Assembly (NCBI GenBank): GCA_964535575.1 | Contig: CAZHTC010000002.1 | Span: 248,001 to 312,000 of the forward strand | Direction: 5' to 3' | Length of the DNA: 64,000 nt | From: JAGPCK01 sp964535575 | Lineage (GTDB): Bacteria; Bacteroidota; Bacteroidia; UKL13-3 | In this document: one piece after another, positions 41,472-50,491 of the stretch | Layout of the letters: every line of letters begins with the position of its first letter | Position numbering within the stretch: position 1 is the stretch's first letter | The notes under the pieces: generated by a model | The model's database searches: none | Seen by the model: only the letters and a program-made list of their open reading frames with translations | Told to the model about the DNA's origin: nothing | Program-made: the position numbers and the translations under genes

Positions 41472-43694
41472 ATGCACCCAACCATTGATGTAGAGCTGGA
41501 AAACAAAGAGATAGTTAAACGCTACCGACACTTACTACGTTCGTGCCGCAGACTATTAGAAAGAGGCGACAAGAAAAAAATAAGAGAAGCTTTTGAATTA
41601 GCTATGGCTGCTCACAAGGGCATGCGCAGAAAATCAGGTGAGCCATATATCTTTCATCCGTTAGCAGTTGCTCAGATTGCTACAGAAGAAATAGGACTTG
41701 GTCCCACTTCGGTGGTTTGCGCTTTACTGCATGATGTGGTAGAGGATACCCATATTACCCTTGATGATATCAGGCATCAGTTTGGGGATAAAGTAGCTCA
41801 GATTATTGACGGACTCACAAAAATATCCACTGTTTTTGATACGGAAACCAGTTCACTTCAGGCCGAGAATTTTAGGAAAATGCTGCTCACCCTTTCGGAT
41901 GATGTAAGGGTGATTTTGATAAAGCTTGCCGACCGTCTGCATAATATGCGCACGCTGGGTTCCATGTCGCGCAAAAATCAGTTGAAAATAGCATCTGAAA
42001 CCAAATATATCTACGCCCCTCTGGCACACAGGCTTGGATTATATGCCATTAAAACTGAACTTGAAGACCTCGCCCTTAAATATACCGAAGAAGAGCAATT
42101 TAAATTTATTGCGGATAAACTTCAGGAAACTAAGACGCAAAGAAATCGCTACATCAAGCAATTTACCGAACCGCTTATTGAAGAGCTGAACCTGCAAGGG
42201 TTGAAGTATGAAGTAAAGGGAAGGCCAAAATCTATTTATTCTATCTATAATAAAATGAAAAAACAAAACATCCCTTTTGAAGAGGTGTATGATTTGTTTG
42301 CCATTCGTGTAATTATTGACACTCCGATAGACAAAGAGAAATCTGATTGCTGGAAAGTTTATTCGATTGTAACCGATCATTACCGTCCAAATCCCGACAG
42401 GTTGAGAGATTGGGTTTCCACTCCTAAATCAAACGGGTATGAATCTCTTCACACCACCGTTATGGGGCCACAGGGGAGATGGGTGGAAGTGCAGATTCGT
42501 ACGCGTAGAATGGACGAAATTGCAGAGAAGGGTTTTGCCGCACATTGGAAATATAAAGATAACGGGGCACCTACTACAAACGATTTGGAAAGGTGGTTGG
42601 CTCAGGTTCGGGAAATTCTTGAAAACCCGGATTCAAATGCACTCGATTTTCTGGATGATTTTAAACTGAGTCTTTTTGCCGATGAAGTTTTTGTATTTAC
42701 TCCAAAAGGTGAATTAAGAAAACTGCCGGCCAATGCCACAGCCCTTGATTTTGCCTTTGATATTCACACCTCAGTTGGGTCAAAATGTATAGGAGCTAAG
42801 TTAAACAACAAACTGGTTCCTATAAATCATAAACTATCGAACGGAGATCAGGTAGAAATAATTACTTCTAATAAACAAAAACCAAATGAAGACTGGCTTT
42901 CGTTTGTGGTGACAGCTAAAGCCAAATCGAAAATTAAAGATTTTTTAAAGGAAGAAAAGAAAAAAATTGCCGAAGACGGAAGAGAAATTCTCGAACGGAA
43001 ATTTCATCACCAAAAGGTTGAGTTTAACTCGGAGAATATAAATCATGTATTGGCTTTTTTTAAACTTAAGACCGCGCTGGATTTATACTACCTGATTGCA
43101 ACCGAAAAAATAAGAAAACAGGATATTGATGTGGTAGCAATCCTGGCTCATGCAACCGAAAAAAAACAGGCAGCTATTACGGTAAGCGAACCGGCCGGAA
43201 GCAAGAAGAAGGCAGGTATCAGCGAGTTGAAAGAAGACACCATAATTATTGGGGAAGATTACGATTTTGATTATTCAACGGCTAAATGTTGTAACCCCAT
43301 TCCTGGCGATGATATATTTGGATTTATCACCGTAGGAGAAGGCATCAAAATTCATCGAACCAATTGCCCCAATGCGGTGGGGCTTATGTCTAATTACGGC
43401 TACCGTATTCTGAAGGCCAAATGGAAAAATTCGCCCATCAAAAGTTCACAGGCTTTTCTTGCCGGAGTGCAGATTCAGGGGATTGACAGTGTCGGAATTA
43501 TTAGTACCATCACCGATATTATTTCAAAGGAACTGAAGGTGAATATGCAATCTATAACCGTTGAGTCACACGAAGGAAAATTTGACGGAAGAATCATGTT
43601 GTTTATTTATGATACTTCTCACTTAGAAGAGTTGATTAGTAAACTAAAGGCATCCAATCAGTTAATTCAGGTGAGCCGAATTGATGTGAATTAA
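41472..43694 (+). CDS. RelA/SpoT bifunctional (p)ppGpp synthetase/hydrolase
   Basis: This 740-residue stringent-response enzyme has an HD hydrolase domain with FHPLAVAQIA, CALLHDVVEDTH and LIKLADRLHNMRT. The synthetase domain has VKGRPKSIYSIYNKM, DLFAIRVI, GYESLHTTVMGP and EVQIRTRRMDEIAEKG. A TGS domain (FVFTPKGELRKLPANATALDFAFDIH), a conserved cysteine region (KCCNPIPGDD) and a C-terminal ACT domain follow. Both catalytic sites appear intact, so it should both make and degrade (p)ppGpp. The N-terminus chosen (MHPTIDVELE) follows a promoter element; fur and purA follow. Confidence 0.96.
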   Translation: MHPTIDVELENKEIVKRYRHLLRSCRRLLERGDKKKIREAFELAMAAHKGMRRKSGEPYIFHPLAVAQIATEEIGLGPTSVVCALLHDVVEDTHITLDDIRHQFGDKVAQIIDGLTKISTVFDTETSSLQAENFRKMLLTLSDDVRVILIKLADRLHNMRTLGSMSRKNQLKIASETKYIYAPLAHRLGLYAIKTELEDLALKYTEEEQFKFIADKLQETKTQRNRYIKQFTEPLIEELNLQGLKYEVKGRPKSIYSIYNKMKKQNIPFEEVYDLFAIRVIIDTPIDKEKSDCWKVYSIVTDHYRPNPDRLRDWVSTPKSNGYESLHTTVMGPQGRWVEVQIRTRRMDEIAEKGFAAHWKYKDNGAPTTNDLERWLAQVREILENPDSNALDFLDDFKLSLFADEVFVFTPKGELRKLPANATALDFAFDIHTSVGSKCIGAKLNNKLVPINHKLSNGDQVEIITSNKQKPNEDWLSFVVTAKAKSKIKDFLKEEKKKIAEDGREILERKFHHQKVEFNSENINHVLAFFKLKTALDLYYLIATEKIRKQDIDVVAILAHATEKKQAAITVSEPAGSKKKAGISELKEDTIIIGEDYDFDYSTAKCCNPIPGDDIFGFITVGEGIKIHRTNCPNAVGLMSNYGYRILKAKWKNSPIKSSQAFLAGVQIQGIDSVGIISTITDIISKELKVNMQSITVESHEGKFDGRIMLFIYDTSHLEELISKLKASNQLIQVSRIDVN

Positions 43695-43736
43695 CTGCGC
43701 AATTCATAACTTGCGACCTTGTTTTAGCAGACCAAA

Positions 43737-44240
43737 ATGCACAAAAGCACAGAAACAGATAAAACCAAAGAAACAGTAAAGCGTCTTTTTACTGAGTATC
43801 TTGAGCGAAATAAACAGCGTAAAACGCCCGAGCGTTTTGCCATACTCGATGAGATTTACTCTAAAAAGGAGCACTTTGATGTGGAAACGCTGTATGTGCA
43901 AATGAAAAACCGTAATTACAGGGTAAGCAGGGCAACCGTTTACAACACACTGGATTTGTTACTTGATTGCGGATTGGTAATTAAGCATCAGTTTGGAAAG
44001 AACATTGCCCAGTTTGAACGTGCCTATGGATACCGGCAGCACGATCACCTTATTTGTAATATTTGCGGAAAGGTAACCGAATTTTGTGACCCCCGCATTC
44101 AGCAAATTCAAACAATGATGGGAGATTTACTTCAATTTAATGTAACCAATCATTCACTCAACTTGTATGGTTCGCCCAAAATTGATAAAGATGGTAAATG
44201 CATGAGCTGCCACAAGCAGGTGAATATTGGAAAAGAATAG
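43737..44240 (+). CDS. Fur family transcriptional regulator
   Basis: This 167-residue metalloregulator has the winged helix (KTPERFAILDEIYSKKEHFD, then RVSRATVYNTLDLLLDCGL) and the dimerisation/metal domain with RQHDHLICNICGKVTEF and the later CMSCHK, giving two cysteine pairs for structural zinc. The metal sensed (iron, zinc or peroxide state) cannot be told. It lies between the RelA/SpoT gene and purA with 42 and 6 bp gaps, so a stringent-response link is possible but not shown. Confidence 0.93.
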   Translation: MHKSTETDKTKETVKRLFTEYLERNKQRKTPERFAILDEIYSKKEHFDVETLYVQMKNRNYRVSRATVYNTLDLLLDCGLVIKHQFGKNIAQFERAYGYRQHDHLICNICGKVTEFCDPRIQQIQTMMGDLLQFNVTNHSLNLYGSPKIDKDGKCMSCHKQVNIGKE

Positions 44241-44246
44241 ATAAAT

Positions 44247-45530
44247 ATGGTTGATGTACTTTTAGGTTTACAATGGGGAGATGAAGGCAAAGGGAAAATT
44301 GCCGATTTTATCACCCCCAGGTATGATATAGTTGCTCGCTTTCAGGGGGGGCCAAATGCAGGGCACTCGCTTGAGATTAACGGGATGAAACACGTGCTTA
44401 ATACAATTCCATCCGGAATTTTTCATCCCAATTGCATCAACCTAATCGGTAGCGGAGTGGTTATTGACCCGGTAAAACTTCAGGATGAGATTTCAAAATT
44501 GTATCCGTTAGGAGTTGATGTAAAAAAGAACCTGTTTCTTTCAAAAAGGGCACACCTTATTTTGCCAACGCACCGCTTGCTGGATGCAGCATCAGAGCAA
44601 TCAAAAGGTGAAAATAAAATTGGATCAACCCTTAGGGGAATAAGCCCTTCGTATCAGGATAAAACAGGCCGTTCAGGTATTCGAGTAGGGGATATGAATC
44701 TTGCTACTTTCAAAAACAAATATGAAGAGGTAAAGCAGCGTCACATGTCTTTGCTAAGATTCTATGAGTTCGATTTGAGTGCTTCCAACCTTAAGCAATT
44801 AGAAGAAGACTGGTTTAATGCGATAGATTATTTGAGGGACTACGTTCAGGTTGATAGCGAATATTACATCAATGAGGCAATGCAGTCGGGCAAAAAAATT
44901 CTGGCTGAAGGAGCGCAGGGAAGCATGCTTGATATTGATTTCGGAACTTATCCGTTTGTTACCTCATCCAATACCATTACGGCAGGGGCTTGTACCGGGT
45001 TAGGTTTAGCCCCCCGCCACATCAATAAGGTATATGGGATTTTTAAGGCTTATTGCACACGGGTAGGCGGTGGACCTTTTCCTTCAGAACTGAATGATGA
45101 AACCGGAGAGCTTATTCGGAAAAAAGGACATGAATTTGGAGCTACCACCGGACGTCCGAGAAGAACAGGATGGATTGATTTAGTTGCATTAAAGTATGCC
45201 ATCATGCTTAATGGAGTTACCCATGTGTTTATTACCAAATCTGATGTATTATCCGGGTTCTCCGAGATAAAGGCTTGCGATAAGTACTCATTGCATGGCA
45301 AAGCACTTTCCGGTGTTCCTTTTGAACTTAACGATGAAAGCCTGACCCCGTTATATAAATCATTTAAGGGGTGGGACGAAGATCTTACAAAAGCTAAAAA
45401 GGAGAGCGACTTGCCTGAAAATTTCACCAATTATATCGCATACCTCGAAAAGGAATTAGGCGTTCCTGTAAGTATTATTTCTGTTGGTCCTGACCGCGAT
45501 CAAACCATCATCAGGAAGGAATTCAAATAA
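44247..45530 (+). CDS. purA: Adenylosuccinate synthetase
   Basis: This 427-residue enzyme makes adenylosuccinate from IMP, aspartate and GTP. The P-loop-like LGLQWGDEGKGKIADF and GGPNAGHSLEI at the N-terminus, IGSTLRGISPSYQDKTGR, the central ILAEGAQGSMLDIDFGTYPF and the late GATTGRPRRTGW are all present. The length is normal. A bidirectional terminator follows the stop codon. Confidence 0.97.
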   Translation: MVDVLLGLQWGDEGKGKIADFITPRYDIVARFQGGPNAGHSLEINGMKHVLNTIPSGIFHPNCINLIGSGVVIDPVKLQDEISKLYPLGVDVKKNLFLSKRAHLILPTHRLLDAASEQSKGENKIGSTLRGISPSYQDKTGRSGIRVGDMNLATFKNKYEEVKQRHMSLLRFYEFDLSASNLKQLEEDWFNAIDYLRDYVQVDSEYYINEAMQSGKKILAEGAQGSMLDIDFGTYPFVTSSNTITAGACTGLGLAPRHINKVYGIFKAYCTRVGGGPFPSELNDETGELIRKKGHEFGATTGRPRRTGWIDLVALKYAIMLNGVTHVFITKSDVLSGFSEIKACDKYSLHGKALSGVPFELNDESLTPLYKSFKGWDEDLTKAKKESDLPENFTNYIAYLEKELGVPVSIISVGPDRDQTIIRKEFK

Positions 45531-45580
45531 AATTTATAAGGAGATATAAAGTGTTCCCTTTGCTGTTCGCAGGGAATATT

Positions 45581-45616
45581 AAAAAGAAAGCCCGCTTGTA
45601 GCGGGGCTTTCTTTTT
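45581..45616. terminator. Bidirectional terminator between purA and gldN
   Basis: AAAAAGAAAGCCCGC (45581-45595) pairs with GCGGGGCTTTCTTTTT (45601-45616) with one bulged G. Both arms end in A/T runs, so it can end the convergent purA and gldN transcripts. Confidence 0.85.
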
Positions 45617-45634
45617 AATATGAAATTCGATATC

Positions 45635-46528
45635 TTAATATTCCCAAAGGTCATGTTCAAAAATGAAAAGCTCTTGTTTAATCCGGTCGGCTTCAAGCAA
45701 AGCGGCAAGATTATCTTTTTCATATTCGGGCATGTTCTTAATGTAATAGTCATACATATTGGATTCCTTAATGATATAGCTTGAGAACAGGCGGTTTTCA
45801 AACCAATCATCGTAGGTTAAACGCATGGCATCATTAAAGCGATTGTAAAGTTGCTCATTCACCAATACCTCCCTCAATTCAGAATACTTAATGGTAAAAA
45901 GCGGATAAACTTCACCGGTAGCGTCACCATTCACCAACAGGTCGGCAATTGGAGTGATAGCGATAATCCGGGTAATAATTTTTCCGTGATTTTTATCAAA
46001 AACCCATTCCTCCATTACCCTGAATTTTTGAACAGTTGACCACCTTCTCGGCTCATCAATAGTTACTGTTTTGGTGATAGCTGTAGTAGGGTCAAAAGTG
46101 GGTAATAAAATGTCCGGATTCTGGGCACTGTCAATCACTTCACTTTGAGTTTGTATCGAAGCTCTTTTAGAGGCTTCTTCAGGGGTTAGAGGAGTTACCA
46201 TAGAGTCAGGATCTGCATAAACATGAAGTTGTCCGCTACGTGCATATTTCAGCACAATATCGGCAAATGCATTTCTTGGCCAGGTCATTACCTTATTATT
46301 CTTTTCACGCAGGTCAATAATTCTCCAAACCCGCTTTCTGTAAATCGCGTCAGCTTCTCTTAAAAACGGCCATTGTACAACCATTCCTTCAGGGAATCTG
46401 TTTTCGTTATAAAGCACATTTTCCGAATAAGGCTGTTGTTGTTGTGGCTCGTTTTGAGCAACAGAAACCATCGGAACAATGTTCAGAAACAGGAGAAAAC
46501 CAGAGAATCGTTTGATCGTGCGTATCAT
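45635..46528 (-). CDS. gldN: Type IX secretion ring protein GldN/PorN
   Basis: This 297-residue protein has a signal peptide (MIRTIKRFSGFLLFLNIVPM, then VSVAQ) and the GldN/PorN domain: WPFLREADAIYRKRVWRIID, PIADLLVNGDATGEVYPLFT and a late YDDWFENRLFSSYIIKESNMY. GldN with the lipoprotein GldK forms the large periplasmic ring of the T9SS. Its start overlaps the gldM stop by one base (TAATG). It closes the gldKLMN cluster. Confidence 0.95.
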   Translation of the reverse strand: MIRTIKRFSGFLLFLNIVPMVSVAQNEPQQQQPYSENVLYNENRFPEGMVVQWPFLREADAIYRKRVWRIIDLREKNNKVMTWPRNAFADIVLKYARSGQLHVYADPDSMVTPLTPEEASKRASIQTQSEVIDSAQNPDILLPTFDPTTAITKTVTIDEPRRWSTVQKFRVMEEWVFDKNHGKIITRIIAITPIADLLVNGDATGEVYPLFTIKYSELREVLVNEQLYNRFNDAMRLTYDDWFENRLFSSYIIKESNMYDYYIKNMPEYEKDNLAALLEADRIKQELFIFEHDLWEY

Positions 46529-48114
46529 TACTTTATTTTTAAAAGAATGGAAGATTTAATGTTAACCACACCGATTTTGGTACCAATAGCATCAGCCTTA
46601 ATATTGCTTATAATAAGCATATCGCCTGCACGGGCACCGGTAACCCCATTCACAATATTACCAGGAAGGGTTTGCCCCTGAACTCCATTGGCAATAATAG
46701 GGTCGCCACCTTTACGGGTTAAAATAGCATCAAACGAAAGCACCTTGTAGCGAATCCCTTCAAAGGCAAAGTCAGCCAAATCGCACACTACATATGGTAA
46801 GCCTTTAATTTCGCTTGGTGTGGCTGAAGAGTTGATTATTTTACCAACCATTGGAGTAGGGCTTGGTACTTTCTTTACGCGGTATTTTTTAGACTCAACG
46901 CGTTTAACAGTTCCGTCTTTACCTTTAACCGAAGCTACAATTTCCACTTCCTTTCCTCCGTCAACCTGCAAATTCCAGTGTCCTTTCTGTCCGGCAATCG
47001 GAATCATTCTTCCTCCAACACAGTTGGCAATAATTTGTTCAGGAGCGCTACCGGGAACTGAAATAGCAATTGGGTTATCGAGACCAATGTATACCACATT
47101 CATTTTTTCGGCTGAAATTGTCGCCATTCCTTTGAATGCAGTATAGGTAAGTTCAGAAATTTTTTCTTCAACTGAACCATCAGGTTTACGAACATTTACA
47201 ACTACTTTTAATTTTTGATCACCTTCACTTCTTGGATTTGTTTTAAACAATCCTTTTCCGTCTTTAACCGGAATAGCAGCGCCATTCACAAACATTTCAT
47301 TGTTTTTCTTTGAATCGTAAGCAGCAAGGTAAATTTCAGCTTCAAAGTCGCCACCAATTGGAATAACAGTACCTTTGGTAGGTACGGCTACAGCGATGGT
47401 CTGGTCAAATTTGATATCATCTTTGTTTATACCCTTAGCCAACAAGTCGAGCACCTGTGATTCGGTATTTTTACAGTCGTTTTTGATTTTTTCAATCATC
47501 GTTACAACCGCAGCCAAAGGAGCATGTTCAAACATTTCAGATTCCCAACTTTGTTTCTGACCTCCATGAGACGGAGGTTCGGGGGTAGCTAAATCTGTTT
47601 TTACATCTTTTTGTTCAGCCGGAGAAAGAAGTTTAAGCAATGCCTCGCGTGTTGCATTTATTTTTTCTTTCAACTTTTTACTTTCAGCACCGCCATCTTT
47701 TTTAATAAAATGGAAAGCGTGTTTTTCAATATTGTCCGGTTGAGCCAATTCTCTTTCAGCCTCAGGTAAAGCGTGATTATCTTCGTCATCTTTGCGGCCT
47801 TCTGCTTGCTTTACAAGCATGGTTTTGATGTTGTCGAGGTAATCTGTAAGTTCTTTAGATACTTTACGAGCCTGCTGCGCCTTTTCATAATAAGGGCGTG
47901 TTTTTTCAGCATTGATCGACATCTCTTTTTCAAGGGCTTTCATGGTCATGTTGTTTTTGTCGTCAATATTTTTGCCCGACTTCATCATGCTCACTTCCAC
48001 CATGTGGAATGCTTTAAGGATGTCTTTTGATACGTTCAACGCGAGCAAAGCGGTCAACACGAGGTACATCATGTTGATCATCTTTTGCCGTGGTGGTAAT
48101 TTGCCTCCTGCCAT
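46528..48114 (-). CDS. gldM: Type IX secretion/gliding motor protein GldM/PorM
   Basis: This 528-residue protein has the conserved short cytoplasmic start and one membrane helix (PRQKMINMMYLVLTALLALN), followed by a long periplasmic part of four domains. Segments such as KLLSPAEQKDVKTD, VGGRMIPIAGQKGHW and DLADFAFEGIRYKVLSF fit the GldM family. With GldL it forms the proton-driven motor that passes torque or movement to the GldK/GldN ring. It lies 41 bp after gldL. Confidence 0.95.
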   Translation of the reverse strand: MAGGKLPPRQKMINMMYLVLTALLALNVSKDILKAFHMVEVSMMKSGKNIDDKNNMTMKALEKEMSINAEKTRPYYEKAQQARKVSKELTDYLDNIKTMLVKQAEGRKDDEDNHALPEAERELAQPDNIEKHAFHFIKKDGGAESKKLKEKINATREALLKLLSPAEQKDVKTDLATPEPPSHGGQKQSWESEMFEHAPLAAVVTMIEKIKNDCKNTESQVLDLLAKGINKDDIKFDQTIAVAVPTKGTVIPIGGDFEAEIYLAAYDSKKNNEMFVNGAAIPVKDGKGLFKTNPRSEGDQKLKVVVNVRKPDGSVEEKISELTYTAFKGMATISAEKMNVVYIGLDNPIAISVPGSAPEQIIANCVGGRMIPIAGQKGHWNLQVDGGKEVEIVASVKGKDGTVKRVESKKYRVKKVPSPTPMVGKIINSSATPSEIKGLPYVVCDLADFAFEGIRYKVLSFDAILTRKGGDPIIANGVQGQTLPGNIVNGVTGARAGDMLIISNIKADAIGTKIGVVNIKSSILLKIK

Positions 48115-48155
48115 GTTCTGTTAACTCCTTTGTTTAAATTGTTAAACTTATTAAA

Positions 48156-48956
48156 TTAACCTTTTACAACCATAGCGCTTAACATACCGCCATATACATT
48201 GTTGAGGCTTGTGAGGTTTTTAGATAATTTATCCATCTCCTGTTTGAAGGTAACGGCTTGTTGTTCTGTTTCAGAAAGGCTGTTGATAACACCTGAAAGA
48301 TTACCAACAAATGAATTGATGGTTTTGAGGTGATTATTTGATTCAGCAATTTCTAATTCATAAATAGAATTCAACTGAGCCAGATTTTTAGAAATCTTCT
48401 CCATCTGGTCGCCATATTCGCGCGAGTTAGAACTTGATGCAGCCAAAGTATTTAATGCATCCACCGCACTTACGTAAGATGAATTTATTCCATCAATTGA
48501 TTTGGATGCTTTTTGCACATTAGACACATACTCGTTGGTTGCCACAGAAGCACTTGAAAGATCAGTAAGATTTGATACGTTCGAACTTAAAGTTTGTAAA
48601 CCGGTACCTAAACTACTGATTAATTCAGGGCTCACTTTAGCGTCTTCCAGCATTTTATCTAATTGCTGGCTTACGGAACCTTTGTTTTTTGCTTCCAATT
48701 TGCTTACATCATAGTCTTCGGCCAGTTCAGGGTAAACACGTGACCAATCAACTTCTTCGTGAACAGGCTCAAAAGCAGAAATAATGAAAATGAGAGCTTC
48801 GGTTAAAAGTCCCACGGTCAGCATCACATCCGCAATCTTCAAGTGAAGAATCTTTGCCCATGCACCAACAATTACCACAGCGGCACCAAGACCGTAAACT
48901 TTAGCCATTAACTTTTTAAACAATAATGACTCTAAAAAACCTTTCTTTTGGCTCAT
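48156..48956 (-). CDS. gldL: Type IX secretion/gliding motor protein GldL/PorL
   Basis: This 266-residue inner-membrane protein has two N-terminal helices (YGLGAAVVIVGAWAKILHL and VMLTVGLLTEALIFIISAF). The second carries the glutamate of LTEALIF, the residue class known to carry protons in GldL. The rest is a long helical cytoplasmic tail (LSSNVSNLTDLSSASV and similar coiled-coil stretches). It pairs with GldM. Confidence 0.94.
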   Translation of the reverse strand: MSQKKGFLESLLFKKLMAKVYGLGAAVVIVGAWAKILHLKIADVMLTVGLLTEALIFIISAFEPVHEEVDWSRVYPELAEDYDVSKLEAKNKGSVSQQLDKMLEDAKVSPELISSLGTGLQTLSSNVSNLTDLSSASVATNEYVSNVQKASKSIDGINSSYVSAVDALNTLAASSSNSREYGDQMEKISKNLAQLNSIYELEIAESNNHLKTINSFVGNLSGVINSLSETEQQAVTFKQEMDKLSKNLTSLNNVYGGMLSAMVVKG

Positions 48957-49034
48957 AATACTTTAAGTGAATTTAGGTATGTTAAACAATAATAAAATTA
49001 ATAGTTCATGTTTAAGATTAAAGGTAAAAATTGA

Positions 49035-50351
49035 TTAATTCTTATCTTTAATAGAACGACCCATAAATGTCATAACGCAACGGAAGCCTACAAATGACTT
49101 GGCTGAGTCCTGGTATTCATGAGTACGGGTTGCCACGTTAATAAAATGGCCTATATCTTTCCATGACCCTCCGCGAATTACTTTTCGCTTCAGGGTTTCA
49201 GGATCTCCGTTAGGGTTTTCTGCTTTGGTAGACTGAGCTTCGTATTCATAATCCGAGTTCATGTCATCAGAGAAGAAATTTGTTGAGTTTTGGTATGCGG
49301 TACGAGTCCATTCGGCTACGTTGCCGGCCATGTCGTAAAGACCAAAATCGTTAGGGAAGTATGAACCTACATGAATTGGGTAAAAACCACCGTCAGAAGG
49401 ATAATCACCACGTCCCGGTTTAAAGTTGGCAAGAAAACAGCCTTTACTGTTGCGGATATATGGACTACCCCAAGGGTACATATTTCCATCTCTTCCACCA
49501 CGGGCTGCATATTCCCACTCATATTCGGTAGGTAAACGGAAGGGCTCAACAATTGGCTCATCTATCTTACCATAATAGGTGTTCATGTGCATGGTTCTCC
49601 AGTTACAAAATGCAGTAGCCTGGCGCCAGTTAACTCCTACTACCGGATAATTATCGTATTTCGGATGCCAGAAATACATTCTGGTCATTGGCTCATTAAA
49701 TGAATAGGTGAAATCACGTACCCATACCAGTGTGTCAGGATAAATTTCAACACCACTGTCGTCATTGGTTTTCTCGCCTGCTTTACGAATAAAATCGGCA
49801 CGGTTTGCATCATAACCTTTACGAGGTGCTTTAGCAGCAGCAACTAAATCAACCCACTCATATCTGTATTTCAATTTACGTACATCAAGCTGCTTCACTT
49901 TATAGTGGCGTTCGCTTTCTGCGTAAAACATGTCGTTAAGTGTTTCTACGGCATTTGGATCTTCCATATCCAAACGCTCATCGTAATTAATATAGTGATC
50001 TCCGTTTTCCTGCTCAATCCAGAAAGTTTCGCCCATGGTTTCACGGGCAATAGAGTCTACTACATGGTAAACAAACTGGCGATACTCGTTATTGGTAATT
50101 TCAGTATCGTCCATATAAAAACCAACAATGGAAATTTGTTTGTTCGGTGCCAGTTGAGAAGATAAAATATCTTGCTCATCCTGCCCGATATGGAAAGACC
50201 CTGTGGGCACATAGATGGTACCAAACGGTTGAGGATGGAACCAAACACTTCTTCCCGGCACACCAGTCAACTCACCACGATCATTGCTCAGACCGCAACT
50301 TACCAGCACGGTTACTGTGACCAGGATGAGGAATGAATTAACTATTTTCAT
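49035..50351 (-). CDS. gldK: Type IX secretion lipoprotein GldK/PorK
   Basis: This 438-residue protein starts with a lipoprotein signal (VTVTVLVSC, Cys 19) and has a formylglycine-generating-enzyme-like (SUMF1) domain: FYMDDTEITNNEYRQFVY, PVVGVNWRQATAFCNWR, RLPTEYEWEYAARGG, GLYDMAGNVAEW and KVIRGGSWKD. In GldK this fold is structural, forming the ring with GldN below the outer membrane. The promoter at 50388-50417 is a full match to consensus and two DnaA boxes lie just upstream. Confidence 0.96.
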   Translation of the reverse strand: MKIVNSFLILVTVTVLVSCGLSNDRGELTGVPGRSVWFHPQPFGTIYVPTGSFHIGQDEQDILSSQLAPNKQISIVGFYMDDTEITNNEYRQFVYHVVDSIARETMGETFWIEQENGDHYINYDERLDMEDPNAVETLNDMFYAESERHYKVKQLDVRKLKYRYEWVDLVAAAKAPRKGYDANRADFIRKAGEKTNDDSGVEIYPDTLVWVRDFTYSFNEPMTRMYFWHPKYDNYPVVGVNWRQATAFCNWRTMHMNTYYGKIDEPIVEPFRLPTEYEWEYAARGGRDGNMYPWGSPYIRNSKGCFLANFKPGRGDYPSDGGFYPIHVGSYFPNDFGLYDMAGNVAEWTRTAYQNSTNFFSDDMNSDYEYEAQSTKAENPNGDPETLKRKVIRGGSWKDIGHFINVATRTHEYQDSAKSFVGFRCVMTFMGRSIKDKN

Positions 50352-50387
50352 CTGCTTTGTTCTATGGTACTTTTATGTTCAGTTTCG

Positions 50388-50417
50388 CAAATTTAGGGTT
50401 TGAAACCGAAATTCCAA
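50388..50417 (-). promoter_or_regulatory. Complete Bacteroidota promoter of the gldKLMN operon
   Basis: The reverse strand reads TTG (50417-50415), a 19-bp spacer and TAAATTTG (50395-50388), matching the TTG/TAnnTTTG consensus. The ATG of gldK is 36 bp downstream. Confidence 0.75.
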
Positions 50418-50428
50418 ACTTCTAGACT

Positions 50429-50458
50429 TGTGGATAATGTTTTTATTTCTGTGGATAA
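50429..50458 (+). promoter_or_regulatory. Tandem perfect DnaA boxes upstream of the gldK promoter
   Basis: TGTGGATAA, the exact reverse complement of the DnaA box TTATCCACA, occurs at 50429-50437 and again at 50450-50458. The copies share orientation and are 21 bp apart, about two helical turns. They lie 11 bp upstream of the gldK -33 element in an A/T-rich gap. I saw no third perfect box in the window. Confidence 0.6.
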
Positions 50459-50491
50459 AACGAAAATTTGCTAAATTTTATTGTTGATATC

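Noticed and set aside
50352..50491. The region with DnaA boxes as the chromosomal origin
   Set aside because: Only two boxes are present, dnaA is not near, and gene orientation does not switch here. A regulatory site is the simpler reading.
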